Positions 32,480-44,831 are shown, numbered from the stretch's first letter. The stretch is 64,000 nucleotides of DNA from an uncultured Acidobacteriota bacterium (GCA_903851035.1 CAINND010000024.1:62001-126000), one strand, 5' to 3'. Numbers and translations: made by a program. Notes: generated by a model from the sequence alone, not told the origin.

Positions 32480-32671
32480 GCTTCGCCGCGCCGCCTGCGG
32501 CATCCAACCGGGTAACAAAGAGGCCAAACTCAACATGGAAGTTCCTTTCCAGAAGTTTCAACTTCACATGGCTGCCTCCACAACGCGGGGCAGTATCAAG
32601 AATTCTGCGTAGTACGGTTCCCTCCCTCTTAGCCTCTTTCAAGAAGCGACCCCGCGTGGGGTCGCTTTTTC
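32480..32671 (+). ncRNA. Candidate structured small RNA
   Basis: A strong intrinsic terminator at 32645-32671 has no coding sequence before it. Upstream, GAGGC (32520) pairs with GCCTC (32574), CATG (32534) with CATG (32567), and GAAGTT (32538) with AACTTC (32560), forming a long interrupted hairpin. TAAAAT at 32468-32473 could be a -10, giving an RNA of about 190 nt. I cannot match it to a known family; 6S RNA has this size but its pairing was not evident. Confidence 0.4.
32645..32671 (+). terminator. Orphan intrinsic terminator
   Basis: A perfect 10-bp stem AAGCGACCCC/GGGGTCGCTT with a 4-nt loop is followed by a T run. No gene ends before it, so it probably terminates a small RNA. Confidence 0.85.
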
Positions 32672-32842
32672 GTTGTGTTTCGCGACTGACGGCAGATTCC
32701 CGCTTGCGAACGTTGTTCCCGGCGCGAAGGATGAAGGCCCCCGCGACCATCATCCGTTGACCGCCGCGCGGCGCCGGAATAATATCTACTGCTTTGGCAA
32801 GACGCGCCCGGCAAGACGGCGGCGGGAACTGGATTGAGTTTT

Positions 32843-33214
32843 ATGGACACGACACGGCTGCAACACTTTCGCACCCTGCTGGAAGAAAAGCGCCGCACCC
32901 TGCGCGCCACCGTGGCCCGCACCGAAGAGGATGGCCGCGCGGCCCAGGCGTCGGACAGCGCGCAGGACATCATCGACCGCGCCAGCGGCAGCTACCAGAA
33001 GGAGTTTCTGTTTGCGCGCAGCAACAACGACCGCCAGTTTTTGCAGATGGTGGAGCGCGCCCTCAGCAGCATTACCGAGGGCACGTACGGCGAGTGCGAA
33101 CAGTGCGGCGAGGCGATCAACCAGCGCCGCCTGGAAGCCGTGCCCTGGGCGCGCCACTGCATAGGTTGCCAGGAAAAATTGGAGCGCGGCGAACTGGAGC
33201 CGGCAACGGAGTAG
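32843..33214 (+). CDS. DksA/TraR-type zinc-finger protein
   Basis: The 123-residue protein has an N-terminal helical hairpin (coiled-coil, ~1-75) and a C-terminal C4 zinc finger, with CEQCGEAI and CIGCQEK (CxxC-x17-CxxC). DksA enters the RNA polymerase secondary channel and works with ppGpp. The coiled-coil tip region DSAQDIIDRASGSYQKE contains acidic residues, though not an exact DxxDxA. ATG 32843 is preferred to the TTG at 32834. A stem-loop (33243-33270) follows. Confidence 0.9.
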   Translation: MDTTRLQHFRTLLEEKRRTLRATVARTEEDGRAAQASDSAQDIIDRASGSYQKEFLFARSNNDRQFLQMVERALSSITEGTYGECEQCGEAINQRRLEAVPWARHCIGCQEKLERGELEPATE

Positions 33215-33242
33215 AGCTGCGGCGCGTCAATTAGACAGCATC

Positions 33243-33276
33243 ACAAAGCCAAAGCAAAATTTGGCTTTGTAATTTT
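33243..33276. terminator. Bidirectional terminator between dksA-like and membrane-protein genes
   Basis: A perfect 11-bp stem ACAAAGCCAAA/TTTGGCTTTGT (33243-33253 with 33260-33270) is followed by AATTTTC. It lies between convergent genes. Confidence 0.75.
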
Positions 33277-33328
33277 CGTTGGATTTTCAGCAATTAATTT
33301 AGAGTGCTTTGTCCATCCGCCCGCCGCG

Positions 33329-33766
33329 CTACGCAGTGGGTTTGTTGTTTGGCGCGTCGTCTTTTTCGGGGAAGAAAATCTCCTGCATTTTGCGCCGCAG
33401 GATGGAGCCTCCGAAGGCTCCGGCGCAGCCCGGCAACGCCACCAGGAACGAGCCTCCGATGCTGGCGCGGGTGAAGTGCGCCGTCGGCATCAGGTACATG
33501 GCGGCGAAGATGGCCAGCGGCACGGGGCCGCCCACCAGCACAACCCATCGCCACGGACGCGCCGGGCGCAGCACGCCCAGCAGCATGGTGCAACTGGTCA
33601 CGGCCAGCGCGCTCAGCAGCGGATCGGGCTCTTCCAGGCTCTCCACGGCAACGTGCAGCAGGCCGCAGCCCACGCCCAGCACAAGGGCGAAGAGGCAGAA
33701 CAATACTGTGTAACGTTCCCTGGGCGACTGCGCTTTGAGTGTGTCTGTCATTGGCGATTCGGTCAT
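33329..33766 (-). CDS. Four-helix membrane protein, unknown
   Basis: The 145-residue protein has four hydrophobic segments (about 20-40, 50-65, 73-92 and 103-120), a short N-terminal cytosolic stretch and a polar C-terminal tail (FFPEKDDAPNNKPTA). No family is recognised. It is divergent from dinB. On its strand a TACAAT (33795-33790) lies 23 nt before the ATG, so the two genes share a promoter region. An in-frame ATG at 33751 is an alternative. Confidence 0.75.
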   Translation of the reverse strand: MTESPMTDTLKAQSPRERYTVLFCLFALVLGVGCGLLHVAVESLEEPDPLLSALAVTSCTMLLGVLRPARPWRWVVLVGGPVPLAIFAAMYLMPTAHFTRASIGGSFLVALPGCAGAFGGSILRRKMQEIFFPEKDDAPNNKPTA

Positions 33767-33827
33767 AAGCGTTAAGTTCCCGCGCTGCGATTGTATCGCA
33801 CGAGGGCCAGCGTGCGGGTGGCCGCGC

Positions 33828-33857
33828 TTGCACCGTTGCCATACTCGCGGCTATGCT
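33828..33857 (+). promoter_or_regulatory. Promoter of dinB, probably leaderless
   Basis: TTGCAC (33828-33833) and TATGCT (33852-33857) are 18 nt apart. The -10 box ends 6 nt before the ATG at 33864. No Shine-Dalgarno is visible. Confidence 0.6.
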
Positions 33858-33863
33858 GTCGCC

Positions 33864-34343
33864 ATGCATCACACAGAAGATTTTCTGAAAGTATGGGAGA
33901 TGGAGAGCCTGTCTACGCTCAAAGTCTTCGCGGCGCTCACCGACGCCACTCTGCAGCAGAGCGTAGTGCCCGGCGGATACACCCTGCAGTCGCTGGCATG
34001 GCACATCACCACCGCTGCGGCCATGCTACCAGCGCAGGGAGGACTGGTACCGATTCCAGAGCGGGGCCCCGCCCCACCCACGGTGGCGGAGATCGTCGCC
34101 GCTTACCATAAGAATTCCCTGGCGCTGGTGGCAGCCGTGCGCGACCAGACCACGGACGCCGCGCTGGCCGAGCAGGTTCAGTTCTTTGGGCGTACGCTGC
34201 GCCGCGGGGCTCTGCTCTCATTCACCATCATGCACCAGGCGCACCACCGCGCCCAGATGACGGTGCTGATGAAGCAGGCGGGACTAAAGGTGCCCGGCGT
34301 GTATGGGCCATCCGAGGACGACCAGAAGGCCGCCAAGAAGTAG
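33864..34343 (+). CDS. DinB-superfamily protein
   Basis: The 159-residue four-helix protein has the metal-binding histidines of the DinB/YfiT fold in LAWHITTA and in the late MHQAHHRAQMTVLM helix (HxxxH). Related enzymes are thiol-dependent S-transferases (bacillithiol or mycothiol) or damage-induced proteins; the substrate is unknown. The family length (150-170) supports the start at 33864, not the long extension from 33735, which would run through the promoter. Confidence 0.88.
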   Translation: MHHTEDFLKVWEMESLSTLKVFAALTDATLQQSVVPGGYTLQSLAWHITTAAAMLPAQGGLVPIPERGPAPPTVAEIVAAYHKNSLALVAAVRDQTTDAALAEQVQFFGRTLRRGALLSFTIMHQAHHRAQMTVLMKQAGLKVPGVYGPSEDDQKAAKK

Positions 34344-34450
34344 GCGCGCCGCATTGGATGTTTCTAATCCCGGCTGGTGGTTGGATTGCTCCCTTTACCT
34401 GCGAGGCACGCCGCGCTGCGGCGCCAACCAATCCCCAGGCAGGAGCGATC

Positions 34451-34741
34451 ATGTCCATTCCCAGCATCACCCACGGAACGGCGACACAGGGCGCCTATCC
34501 ACTCACGCAAACAGCCAGGAACACCGGCAACAAGTCTCAGTCCAAAGGTAGCGACCCCGAGGACACACTCACCTTGAACAGCACACAGGCCACCAGCGCA
34601 GGCCATGCGCCCGTGCCGGTGACTCCGCCAACCACCATCCAGCCTGTCAGCGGCCCCAGCTTTCCCCTGATGCCGGTGACTCCGCCGGTCTTCTCCATCC
34701 CCATCAATCCGCCGCTGCCCCCGCGCGGTGGAGGTCAGTAG
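34451..34741 (+). CDS. Small Pro/Thr-rich hypothetical protein
   Basis: The 96-residue protein has no signal peptide and no fold pattern. It is rich in Thr, Ser and Pro, and the C-terminal half repeats PVTPP (twice) and ends PPLPPRGGGQ. AGGAG lies 6 nt before the ATG and a strong terminator follows, so it is probably expressed. Function is unknown. Confidence 0.55.
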   Translation: MSIPSITHGTATQGAYPLTQTARNTGNKSQSKGSDPEDTLTLNSTQATSAGHAPVPVTPPTTIQPVSGPSFPLMPVTPPVFSIPINPPLPPRGGGQ

Positions 34742-34758
34742 GCACCCAAAATACAAAC

Positions 34759-34790
34759 GGCCCACACGCTGATGTAACGTGTGGGCCTTT
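34759..34790 (+). terminator. Intrinsic terminator
   Basis: A 10-bp stem GGCCCACACG/CGTGTGGGCC (34759-34768 with 34778-34787) is followed by TTTG. It separates convergent genes and may act on both strands. Confidence 0.75.
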
Positions 34791-34804
34791 GCGCCTTTGG
34801 CGCG

Positions 34805-35656
34805 CTACTCGTATTTGTAGAAGCCGCGACCGCTCTTGCGGCCCAGCCAGCCGGCGTCCACCATGCGAACCAGCAGCGGGCAGGGACGGTACTTGGAATC
34901 TCCCAAGCCGCTGTGCAGCACGCGCATGATGTCCAGGCAAACGTCGAGGCCGATGAAGTCGGCCAGCGTCAGCGGTCCCATGGGGTGCGCCATGCCCAGC
35001 TTGAAGACCTCATCGACGGCCTCCGGCGTGGCCACGCCTTCCATCACGGCGTAGATGGCTTCGTTGATCATGGGCAGCAGAATGCGGTTGGCGGCAAAGC
35101 CCGGTGCGTCGTTGACGAGCACGGGCGTTTTGCCCAGCTTTTCGCTGGTGCTCTTCACGGCCTCGAAGGTCGCGTCACTGGTGGCAATGCCGCGAATCAC
35201 CTCAACCAGCTTCATCATCGGCACGGGATTGAAGAAGTGCATGCCGATAACACGGTCAGGACGCTTGGTCTGCCCGGCCAGTTTTGTAATGGAGATGGAC
35301 GAGGTGTTGCTGGCGAGAATCGTCTCCTGGGGGCAGATCTCGTCAAGTTCACGGAAGAGCTGCTGCTTGATCTCGAATTTTTCGCTGGCGGCTTCCACCA
35401 CAAGCTGGCAGGCGGCAAGGTCCTTGCGATCGAGCGAGGGATGAATACGGGCCAGCGCCGCATCACGATCCGTGGCCGTGAGCTTTCCCTTCTCCACCTC
35501 GCGCGCCAGGTTCTTGGTGATGGTGGCCAGGCCGCGATCCAGGAAGCGCTGCTCCACTTCCACCAGCACTACCTTGTAGCCGCTCTTGGCGCAAACATGG
35601 GCAATGCCGTTGCCCATGGTTCCAGCGCCGATGACGCCAATCGTATCGAGATTCAT
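34805..35656 (-). CDS. hbd: 3-hydroxybutyryl-CoA / 3-hydroxyacyl-CoA dehydrogenase
   Basis: The 283-residue NAD-dependent dehydrogenase has [15 protein letters not shown] (Rossmann Gly motif), SNTSSISI, the catalytic region [16 protein letters not shown] (His), [12 protein letters not shown] and [18 protein letters not shown]. It oxidises L-3-hydroxyacyl-CoA in beta-oxidation or butyrate metabolism. ATG 35656 follows GGAGAGG and begins right at the Rossmann fold. The open frame continues upstream to 36001 but runs across the atp terminator, so that extension is rejected. Confidence 0.95.
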   Translation of the reverse strand: MNLDTIGVIGAGTMGNGIAHVCAKSGYKVVLVEVEQRFLDRGLATITKNLAREVEKGKLTATDRDAALARIHPSLDRKDLAACQLVVEAASEKFEIKQQLFRELDEICPQETILASNTSSISITKLAGQTKRPDRVIGMHFFNPVPMMKLVEVIRGIATSDATFEAVKSTSEKLGKTPVLVNDAPGFAANRILLPMINEAIYAVMEGVATPEAVDEVFKLGMAHPMGPLTLADFIGLDVCLDIMRVLHSGLGDSKYRPCPLLVRMVDAGWLGRKSGRGFYKYE

Positions 35657-35735
35657 AAGATGCCTCTCCCGTTCTAGATGAACCAAGCAGTTTATCAACA
35701 ATGCCGAACAGGTGCATGGGGATTGTGCGCCAAGC

Positions 35736-35762
35736 AAAACGCCCCGGAGTGAGTCCGGGGCG
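35736..35762 (-). terminator. Terminator of the atp operon
   Basis: On the minus strand the stem CGCCCCGGA/TCCGGGGCG (35762-35754 with 35748-35740) is followed by TTTTG. It lies 37 bases after the atpC stop. Confidence 0.8.
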
Positions 35763-35798
35763 AATGGTGAAAATGTTTGGTGGAAAGTGCCGAAAGGC

Positions 35799-36203
35799 TT
35801 ACTGCTGCTTGGCCACGGCCAGGCGGGTTTCCGCACGGGCCAGGGCGGCGGCGGCTTCTTCGTAAGCGGCGCTGTCCTCGGCTTCCTTGATGCGCTGCTG
35901 GGCGCGGGCAAGAGCTGCCTCGGCCCTGGGCACGTCAATGTCGGCGGCCAGTTCGGCGGTCTCCGCCAGGATGGTAATCTTCTCCGGCAGCACCTCGGCA
36001 AAACCCCAAGCCACGCTCAGCCGCGTGGTGGCGCTGCCGTGCTTGTAGGTAATCTCACCGACGGCGAGCTCGCTGATGAGTGGCGCGTGGCCGGGCAAAA
36101 TACCCAGGTATCCGCCGCGGCCGGGGATCTGCACCGACTCGGCGCGATCCTTTACCACCAGCCGCTCCGGAGTGACGATTTCGAGTTCGATAGTCTCTGC
36201 CAT
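35799..36203 (-). CDS. atpC: ATP synthase F1 subunit epsilon
   Basis: The 134-residue protein has the N-terminal beta-sandwich ([40 protein letters not shown]) and a C-terminal two-helix, Ala-rich domain ([24 protein letters not shown]) that can inhibit rotation. It is the last gene of the cluster, 60 bases after atpD. Confidence 0.95.
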   Translation of the reverse strand: MAETIELEIVTPERLVVKDRAESVQIPGRGGYLGILPGHAPLISELAVGEITYKHGSATTRLSVAWGFAEVLPEKITILAETAELAADIDVPRAEAALARAQQRIKEAEDSAAYEEAAAALARAETRLAVAKQQ

Positions 36204-36263
36204 GGGTTTATCCGTGCTCCGCGCGCGAGCCTATAGCTGGCCCGCGCGGGAGCCGTTGATTTC

Positions 36264-37947
<1,684 letters not shown>

Positions 37948-37953
37948 TTGCTC

Positions 37954-38988
37954 TTACAGCGCGGCGGCGCCGCTGACGATCTCGATGATTTCCTTGGTGA
38001 TGGCCGCCTGGCGTGCGCGGTTCATCGTCAGGGTCAGCGAGTCAATCAGCTCACCGGCGTTGTTCGTGGCCGAATCCATGGCCGTCATGCGGGCGGCGTG
38101 CTCGGCGGCAACCGACTCCAGCATGGAGCGATAGATTTGCGCGATGACGTACTTGGGCAGCAGCTCGCGGAACAACTGCGCGGCCGGCTGCTCGTAGATG
38201 TAATCCACATGGCCATCCACAAAGCCCGCGGCATGACGATCCACCTCGGTGGTGTCCTGCGGCTTCAGGCTGACGCCGCTGGTAACGGCGGCCTCGCCCG
38301 CGGCCTCGCGCTCTTCCAGCGAGAGCTCGACTGCCTGCTCAATGTTGTGCTCGCCCAGCTTGCCGACGGGCAGAACCTGCTCCACCACAAGGCGCTGTGC
38401 AATGACCGACTTAAACTCGTTGAAGACCACATAAACGGCATCCACTTCACCGCGGCTGTAACGCTCGATGATGTCTTCGGCGATGGGCGCCACGGTGCTG
38501 AACTGTGGAACCTTCAGGATGCCCAGGTGCTCGCCGGTGACACGCACCGGGCTGGTACGCGCCTCCTCGGCGGACTGCCCCGGAACGCGGCGGCGGAAGT
38601 AGTCGCGGCCCTTGCGGCCCACGCACTCGATATCCACGTTGAGTCCGCTCTTCGAGTCCAAAAAGCGCTGTGCCGCCTTCAGCAGGTTGCTGTTAAAGCC
38701 GCCCGCCAAACCGCGATCTCCGGTGACGACCACCACCACGATGTTGCGCTCCGGACGCGATTCCAACAGGGGATGCTTGGCCAGTCCGGTATCGGGGTCG
38801 GTTACGTCGGCACGCAGGTACAGCGACTTCAACACGTTGGTCAGCATCTGCGCATACGGACGCGCCGCCAGGGCACGCTCCTGCGCGCGGCGCAGCTTTG
38901 CCGCCGAGACCATTTTCATGGCCTTGGTGATCTGCCGCGTGCTCTTCACGCTGCGGATGCGCCGACGGATGTCCAGAACGTTTGCCAT
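37954..38988 (-). CDS. atpG: ATP synthase F1 subunit gamma
   Basis: The 344-residue central stalk has N-terminal helix MANVLDIRRRIRSVKSTRQITKAMKMVSAAKL and C-terminal helix EHAARMTAMDSATNNAGELIDSLTLTMNRARQAAITKEIIEIVSGAAAL, both highly typical. It is longer than the usual 285-300 residues because of extra loops (about 62-78 and 235-265), in the globular domain rather than the coiled-coil shaft. Its stop lies 6 bases from the right octamer array. Confidence 0.95.
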   Translation of the reverse strand: MANVLDIRRRIRSVKSTRQITKAMKMVSAAKLRRAQERALAARPYAQMLTNVLKSLYLRADVTDPDTGLAKHPLLESRPERNIVVVVVTGDRGLAGGFNSNLLKAAQRFLDSKSGLNVDIECVGRKGRDYFRRRVPGQSAEEARTSPVRVTGEHLGILKVPQFSTVAPIAEDIIERYSRGEVDAVYVVFNEFKSVIAQRLVVEQVLPVGKLGEHNIEQAVELSLEEREAAGEAAVTSGVSLKPQDTTEVDRHAAGFVDGHVDYIYEQPAAQLFRELLPKYVIAQIYRSMLESVAAEHAARMTAMDSATNNAGELIDSLTLTMNRARQAAITKEIIEIVSGAAAL

Positions 38989-39013
38989 GTCTTATCAGTC
39001 TCCGGGCGTCGCC

Positions 39014-40555
<1,542 letters not shown>

Positions 40556-40668
40556 TCAGCCTTGCCGGCGGACGTAACTGCCCGCGCGGTGAAAAATCAA
40601 AATAGAACCTGAAACCATCCGCCGCGCCATTCCCGAGGGAATCGCACCGCGTTGCTGCAAAATCCGTT

Positions 40669-41214
40669 TTAGTTTTCCGTCAACTGGCGGCGCATGCGCT
40701 GCAACTGCCCACGCACGCTGCCGTCGTAAATCGTGCTGCCCACCTTTACCACCACTCCACCCAGCAATCCGGGATCGGTGGTGTAACCGGCGGCGACATG
40801 CTTGCCGGTCAGGCGGGCAATCTCCGCCACCAGGCTCTGGCGCTGCTCCTCGCCCAACTCGCGGGCGCTCACAATGCTGGCTTCCACGCGGCCGGCGCGA
40901 TGATTCAACTCCTCGGCCAGTTCGCGCGCAATCGCCGGCAGCAGGCCAATGCGATCCTGATCAATCAGCACGGCAATAAAGTTGCGCACCGGGCGATCCG
41001 TGACGCCGACGCGCTGGGCCAGAACATCCAGCACCTTGCGCTTCTGCTCCACGGGAATGGCCGGGCTCTCCCAAACCTCGCGCAGTTCCTTGCTGATCTC
41101 AAAGGCGGCGGCCAGGGAATTTACCTGCTCCTGGGCGCGCGCCGCGTCCAGCTTGGAGCCGGCAATCACATCGGCAAAGGCGCGGGCATAACGGCTGCTG
41201 ACGACGGAGGCCAT
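40669..41214 (-). CDS. atpH: ATP synthase F1 subunit delta
   Basis: The 181-residue peripheral-stalk protein has N-terminal helical bundle RYARAFADVIAGSKLDAARAQEQVNSLAAAF and C-terminal GGVVVKVGSTIYDGSVRGQLQRMRRQL. Both are standard OSCP/delta features. It overlaps atpF by one base. Confidence 0.95.
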   Translation of the reverse strand: MASVVSSRYARAFADVIAGSKLDAARAQEQVNSLAAAFEISKELREVWESPAIPVEQKRKVLDVLAQRVGVTDRPVRNFIAVLIDQDRIGLLPAIARELAEELNHRAGRVEASIVSARELGEEQRQSLVAEIARLTGKHVAAGYTTDPGLLGGVVVKVGSTIYDGSVRGQLQRMRRQLTEN

Positions 41215-41957
41215 TACTTGCCATCCTTTCCGAGCTGGGCGGCAAAGCCCGTCACCAGCGCCTTGTCGGTGGCGTCATCCACATGAATCTTTTTCTCCGC
41301 CAGGTCCACGGCCAATCCGGCGGCAAAGCTCTTCAGGTCGCGCTGCGCCACGCGGGCGGCGGCGGCGATTTCCTGCTCGGCGGCCACCACGATGTTGCGC
41401 GCGTCTTCTTCGGCTGCAGCCTTGATGCGCTGCTCTTCCACGCTGAAGTCGGCTTCCGCCGTGGTCTTCAACGCCGTGATTTCCTCGTCCAGATGGCTCA
41501 GGCGGCCTTCGATTTCGGTCAGCCGCGCGCTGGCTTCGGCGCTGGCCTTGCGCGCATCTTCAATACCCTTCTGAATCTCAGCCGTGCGCGGTGCAAAGCC
41601 CTGCGGCATCACCTTCTTCACCACCCAGGCCAATCCCCAGGCCAGGATCACGAAGTTGATGACCATGAAGACCCAGTAGATGGCTTCCTTGCTGAGGCCG
41701 GTGGCCTTGGCCACCTTCTGGACGATGCCGGCGTACTTGAATTCTGCGTTCTCCTCTTCCTCTTCCTCAACCGGCTTGCCAGCTTTTTTGGCGGCCACGG
41801 GAGCTTCCGCGGGCTTGGCAGCCTCAGCGGCGGGGGTGGCTTGTGCGGGAGCAGAGACGGAAGGATTGGCGGCGGGCTGTGCGGTGGTTTGCGACCACAG
41901 CAACAGCGGCAACAGAAGAACGGCGGCAAAGATACAGATGCGAATTGATTTTGGCAT
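41214..41957 (-). CDS. atpF: ATP synthase F0 subunit b with signal-peptide-like and acidic N-terminal extension
   Basis: The 247-residue protein is much longer than a usual b subunit (~160-170). Residues 1-25 look like a signal peptide (IFAAVLLLPLLLWSQ). An Ala/Pro-rich linker and a Glu run (EEEEEE) follow. Only then comes the normal b-subunit membrane helix (~90-112, IYWVFMVINFVILAWGLAWVV) and the long right-handed helical stalk. The N-terminal part may place the acidic linker outside the membrane. It overlaps its neighbours by one base on each side. Confidence 0.9.
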   Translation of the reverse strand: MPKSIRICIFAAVLLLPLLLWSQTTAQPAANPSVSAPAQATPAAEAAKPAEAPVAAKKAGKPVEEEEEENAEFKYAGIVQKVAKATGLSKEAIYWVFMVINFVILAWGLAWVVKKVMPQGFAPRTAEIQKGIEDARKASAEASARLTEIEGRLSHLDEEITALKTTAEADFSVEEQRIKAAAEEDARNIVVAAEQEIAAAARVAQRDLKSFAAGLAVDLAEKKIHVDDATDKALVTGFAAQLGKDGK

Positions 41958-42430
41958 TATCGCCCGCCCACACTGGCCGGAGCGGAGCCGGCGGACTTGA
42001 GTACGGATTGAATGATCTGGTTGGCGATGGCCTCGCTGCTGCTGCCCAGGATGGCGCGGGCGGCGGAGGTGTCCTGCTCCAGTTGCGCCTTGGCGGCCGC
42101 TACCTGCTGCGCGGCTGTTTCACGGGCGGCAGCCACGGCGGCGGAACGAGCATCCAGAGCCTGCTTGCGGCGGTTGTCCAGGGCCTTGAAAACGGCCAGA
42201 CGAGCCTCACGCAGGCGCTCCTCGTACTCGGTTGCCCGCTGCGCGGCCAGGGCGATGTCGGCCTTGGCCTTCTCCACGGCTCCCTGGGTGCGGGCGCGGC
42301 GCTCGGCCAGCACCGCCTCCAGGGGCTTGTGCAGCAGAAAGGTGTACAGACCATACAGCGTCAGCAGCAGCACCATCGTGGGGATGGCGCCAAGCAGTAA
42401 TTGACCTAGTTGCCTAAGGGTCTCTTCCAT
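41957..42430 (-). CDS. ATP synthase F0 subunit b' (second b-type subunit)
   Basis: The 157-residue protein has an N-terminal membrane helix (~13-32, GAIPTMVLLLTLYGLYTFLL), the junction KPLEAVLAERRARTQG, and an Ala/Arg/Glu-rich helical stalk. It differs in sequence from the next gene, so the peripheral stalk is probably a b/b' heterodimer, as in cyanobacteria and some other phyla. It is the first gene of this cluster. Subunits a and c are absent upstream. Confidence 0.92.
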   Translation of the reverse strand: MEETLRQLGQLLLGAIPTMVLLLTLYGLYTFLLHKPLEAVLAERRARTQGAVEKAKADIALAAQRATEYEERLREARLAVFKALDNRRKQALDARSAAVAAARETAAQQVAAAKAQLEQDTSAARAILGSSSEAIANQIIQSVLKSAGSAPASVGGR

Positions 42431-42488
42431 CTCAGTATCGTGGGTGCGAACACCGGAATTTATGCGCTGGGTTACAGGGAACTACTGA

Positions 42489-42517
42489 AGCTAACATTCC
42501 CAATTTTCATTGTCAAT
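42489..42517 (-). promoter_or_regulatory. Promoter of the atp cluster
   Basis: On the minus strand TTGACA (42517-42512) and TAGCTT (42494-42489) are separated by 17 nt. This leaves a leader of about 50 nt before the b' ATG at 42430. Confidence 0.5.
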
Positions 42518-42812
42518 CAAACACTTACAGAGCATGCCAACGGACCGAATCGGACCGGAAAGTGTCAGAATTTGTGCCATCCGGCTGCGTTTGCTTGACA
42601 GCCGCCCCGCTAGCGCTACCATGACCCCATCGCCTTGGATCCGTTCCGGATCCGAATGGGCCTCTGGTCGAGGAATTCGTGCCACTCCTCACGCCATAGG
42701 CCTATTTAATTTTCTTATGGATTTAATTGCAAGAAGTTTCTTACGCGTGGGATGAGATTGGCTTCGAACTTGCCCTCAGCAGGCGGAATTGCCCTCAATC
42801 TTGAGCAATGCT
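42518..42812. other. Intergenic stretch between the atp cluster and hflX
   Basis: It contains a perfect GGATCC/GGATCC hairpin near 42636 and AT-rich segments. There is no credible reading frame and no recognisable hflX terminator. Confidence 0.35.
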
Positions 42813-44222
42813 TCAGCGTTTTGTCCGTTTTTTTGCCACCGCGCTCTTACTGCGCGCCTTGCCCGGCTCCGCCACGCGGAACTCCGCCAGCCGCCGCAAA
42901 ATGCTCTCCGGAGCGTTCACCTCAAGCTCCACCCAGTCGCCATCGCCGCCGTACTCCCGCCGCAGGATGACGGCATGCGCCTCCATCTGCGCCAGGGCGC
43001 GGCCCTCGCTCTGTGGAATGCGCAGCCAGGCATGCTCCACCGGGTCCTCGGTCAGGCGCTCGTCCATGCAGGCCAGCAGGCGATTCAGTCCCTGCCCGCG
43101 CGCGGCGCTGATGTAAACCTTCTCCGGCGAATCGCGCAGGTCCCTTTGCGCCTCGGCGTCAAGCAGGTCGAGCTTGTTCAGCACATGAATCTGCGGCTTG
43201 TTCTGTGCGTCCAGTTCGCGCAACACGTGCTCCACCTGTGCCATCTGCTCGGCTGCCGTGGGGCTGCTTACGTCGGTTACGTGCAGCAGCAGGCTGGCCC
43301 GCTGCACCTCTTCCAGCGTGGCGCGGAAGGCCGAGACCAGCGTTGTGGGCAGGTTGCGGATGAATCCCACGGTGTCGCTGAGCACCACCTCACGCCGCGA
43401 AGGCAAAGTCACGCCGCGCAGAGTGGGGTCCAACGTGGCGAACATGCGCGAGCTTTCCAGCACTCCGGCTCGGGTCAGCGCGTTGAAGAGCGTGCTTTTG
43501 CCCGCGTTGGTGTAGCCCACCAGGGCCACCACCGGCACGGGCACACTCTCTCGCCGCTGCCGCTGCTGATGGCGGACGCGGCGCACTTCCTCGATCTGTT
43601 CTTTGACGTGTTTGACGCGGCGGTGAATCTTCCGGCGGTCGGTTTCCAACTGCGTTTCGCCCGGACCGCGGGTGCCGATGCCGCCGCCCAACTGGCTCAT
43701 GGCGCTGCCGCGCCCGGCCAACCTTGGCAGCATGTACTCCAACTGCGCCAGCTCCACCTGCAACTGACCTTCGCGGGTGCGGGCGTGGGCGGCAAAAATA
43801 TCCAGGATGAGCTGCGTGCGGTCCAGCACGCGGCAGCCGAGCTCGCGCTCCAGATTGCGCTGCTGGCTGGGGCTGAGTTCGTAATCAAAGATGACCAGTG
43901 CTGCCTCGGCCATCTTGGCCGCCGCCGTAACCTCTTCCACCTTGCCGCGGCCAATCAGCGTGGCGGCATCGGGACGGTCGCGGCGCTGCATCAGCTCACC
44001 GACGATGAGCGCCCCGGCGCTCTCGGCCAGCTCGCGCAACTCGGCCAGGCTCTCGGCGGCATTGAACGGGACGGTGTGCTCTTCGGCCTGCAGGCGCACG
44101 GGCTGGGATGCCTCTCGCGCGCGGCGGGCCTGCGGCGGAATGGGATTTACGCGGCGGGACTCCGCCGAGGGCTCGGCGTCCTGGCCCGGCGCAAAGCGGC
44201 GCGAGTGGAACTCGACGCCCAC
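42813..44222 (-). CDS. hflX: Ribosome-associated GTPase HflX
   Basis: The 469-residue protein has the HflX N-terminal domain ([51 protein letters not shown]). It then has the Gly-rich linker [15 protein letters not shown] and a G domain with G1 [10 protein letters not shown]3 DTVGFI and G4 NKLD. HflX rescues or splits stalled ribosomes. The in-frame GTG at 44222 cuts the conserved N-terminus: the frame upstream still encodes ERAFLV before GVEF, back to the hfq stop, without any ATG, GTG or TTG. The true start is therefore probably non-canonical (ATC 44312 or CTG 44288). Confidence 0.92.
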   Translation of the reverse strand: MGVEFHSRRFAPGQDAEPSAESRRVNPIPPQARRAREASQPVRLQAEEHTVPFNAAESLAELRELAESAGALIVGELMQRRDRPDAATLIGRGKVEEVTAAAKMAEAALVIFDYELSPSQQRNLERELGCRVLDRTQLILDIFAAHARTREGQLQVELAQLEYMLPRLAGRGSAMSQLGGGIGTRGPGETQLETDRRKIHRRVKHVKEQIEEVRRVRHQQRQRRESVPVPVVALVGYTNAGKSTLFNALTRAGVLESSRMFATLDPTLRGVTLPSRREVVLSDTVGFIRNLPTTLVSAFRATLEEVQRASLLLHVTDVSSPTAAEQMAQVEHVLRELDAQNKPQIHVLNKLDLLDAEAQRDLRDSPEKVYISAARGQGLNRLLACMDERLTEDPVEHAWLRIPQSEGRALAQMEAHAVILRREYGGDGDWVELEVNAPESILRRLAEFRVAEPGKARSKSAVAKKRTKR

Positions 44223-44315
44223 CAGGAAGGCGCGCTCCCTCGGGTCGCGGGGACCGCGCGCGGCGGCCTCGACGGCCTTTTCAAGCAGCGTGGCGGAGCG
44301 ACGCTCAGCGATGGC

Positions 44316-44609
44316 TCACCCCTGCGAACTGACCGGCGTAACGGCGGCCGGCGCTGCGGCCGTGACCGTCCCCCCGTGCGAGGGGCGATCCAGGTGCGGC
44401 GCACGCGACATGACCACCGTTGAAATGGCGTGCTTGAAGATCAACTGCTCCTGGTTGTTCGTCTCCAGCACAACGGAGTACTTGTCAAAGGAGCGGATGC
44501 GGCCACTCAGCTTGACGCCGCTCAGCAGGTAAATGGTAATCACGGACTTGTCTTTGCGCGCCGTGTTGAGGAACGAATCCTGTATGTTTTGTGCCGGCTT
44601 GCCTTCCAT
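44316..44609 (-). CDS. hfq: RNA chaperone Hfq
   Basis: The 97-residue protein has a complete Sm fold: [40 protein letters not shown] (Sm1) and [12 protein letters not shown] (Sm2 with the KH motif). The tail of ~25 residues (THGG/AAAP-rich) is disordered. AAGGAG precedes the ATG. hfq-hflX is a widely conserved pair. Confidence 0.97.
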   Translation of the reverse strand: MEGKPAQNIQDSFLNTARKDKSVITIYLLSGVKLSGRIRSFDKYSVVLETNNQEQLIFKHAISTVVMSRAPHLDRPSHGGTVTAAAPAAVTPVSSQG

Positions 44610-44831
44610 CGGTCACTTTCTCCTTCCAAAGAAACAGCCATAAAGCCAATCGCGCATCGCCTTCCCTGCTGCCCCACAGGCGCGCGCAAGCGGCCGGGCG
44701 TGGGAACTTCGCGTCACCCGGTCAGCCATTACGATACGGCTAAGACCGCGCAATTTCAACTTGGATGGAGATTTCCGGCTGCCATTCTTTTGCGGATTCG
44801 CCCACTCGGGGCCGGGGCAGTTTGCCGGACG

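Noticed and set aside
35657-36001. N-terminal extension of the hydroxyacyl-CoA dehydrogenase
   Set aside because: It would cross the atp terminator and overlap atpC; the Rossmann fold and ribosome-binding site mark the start at 35656.
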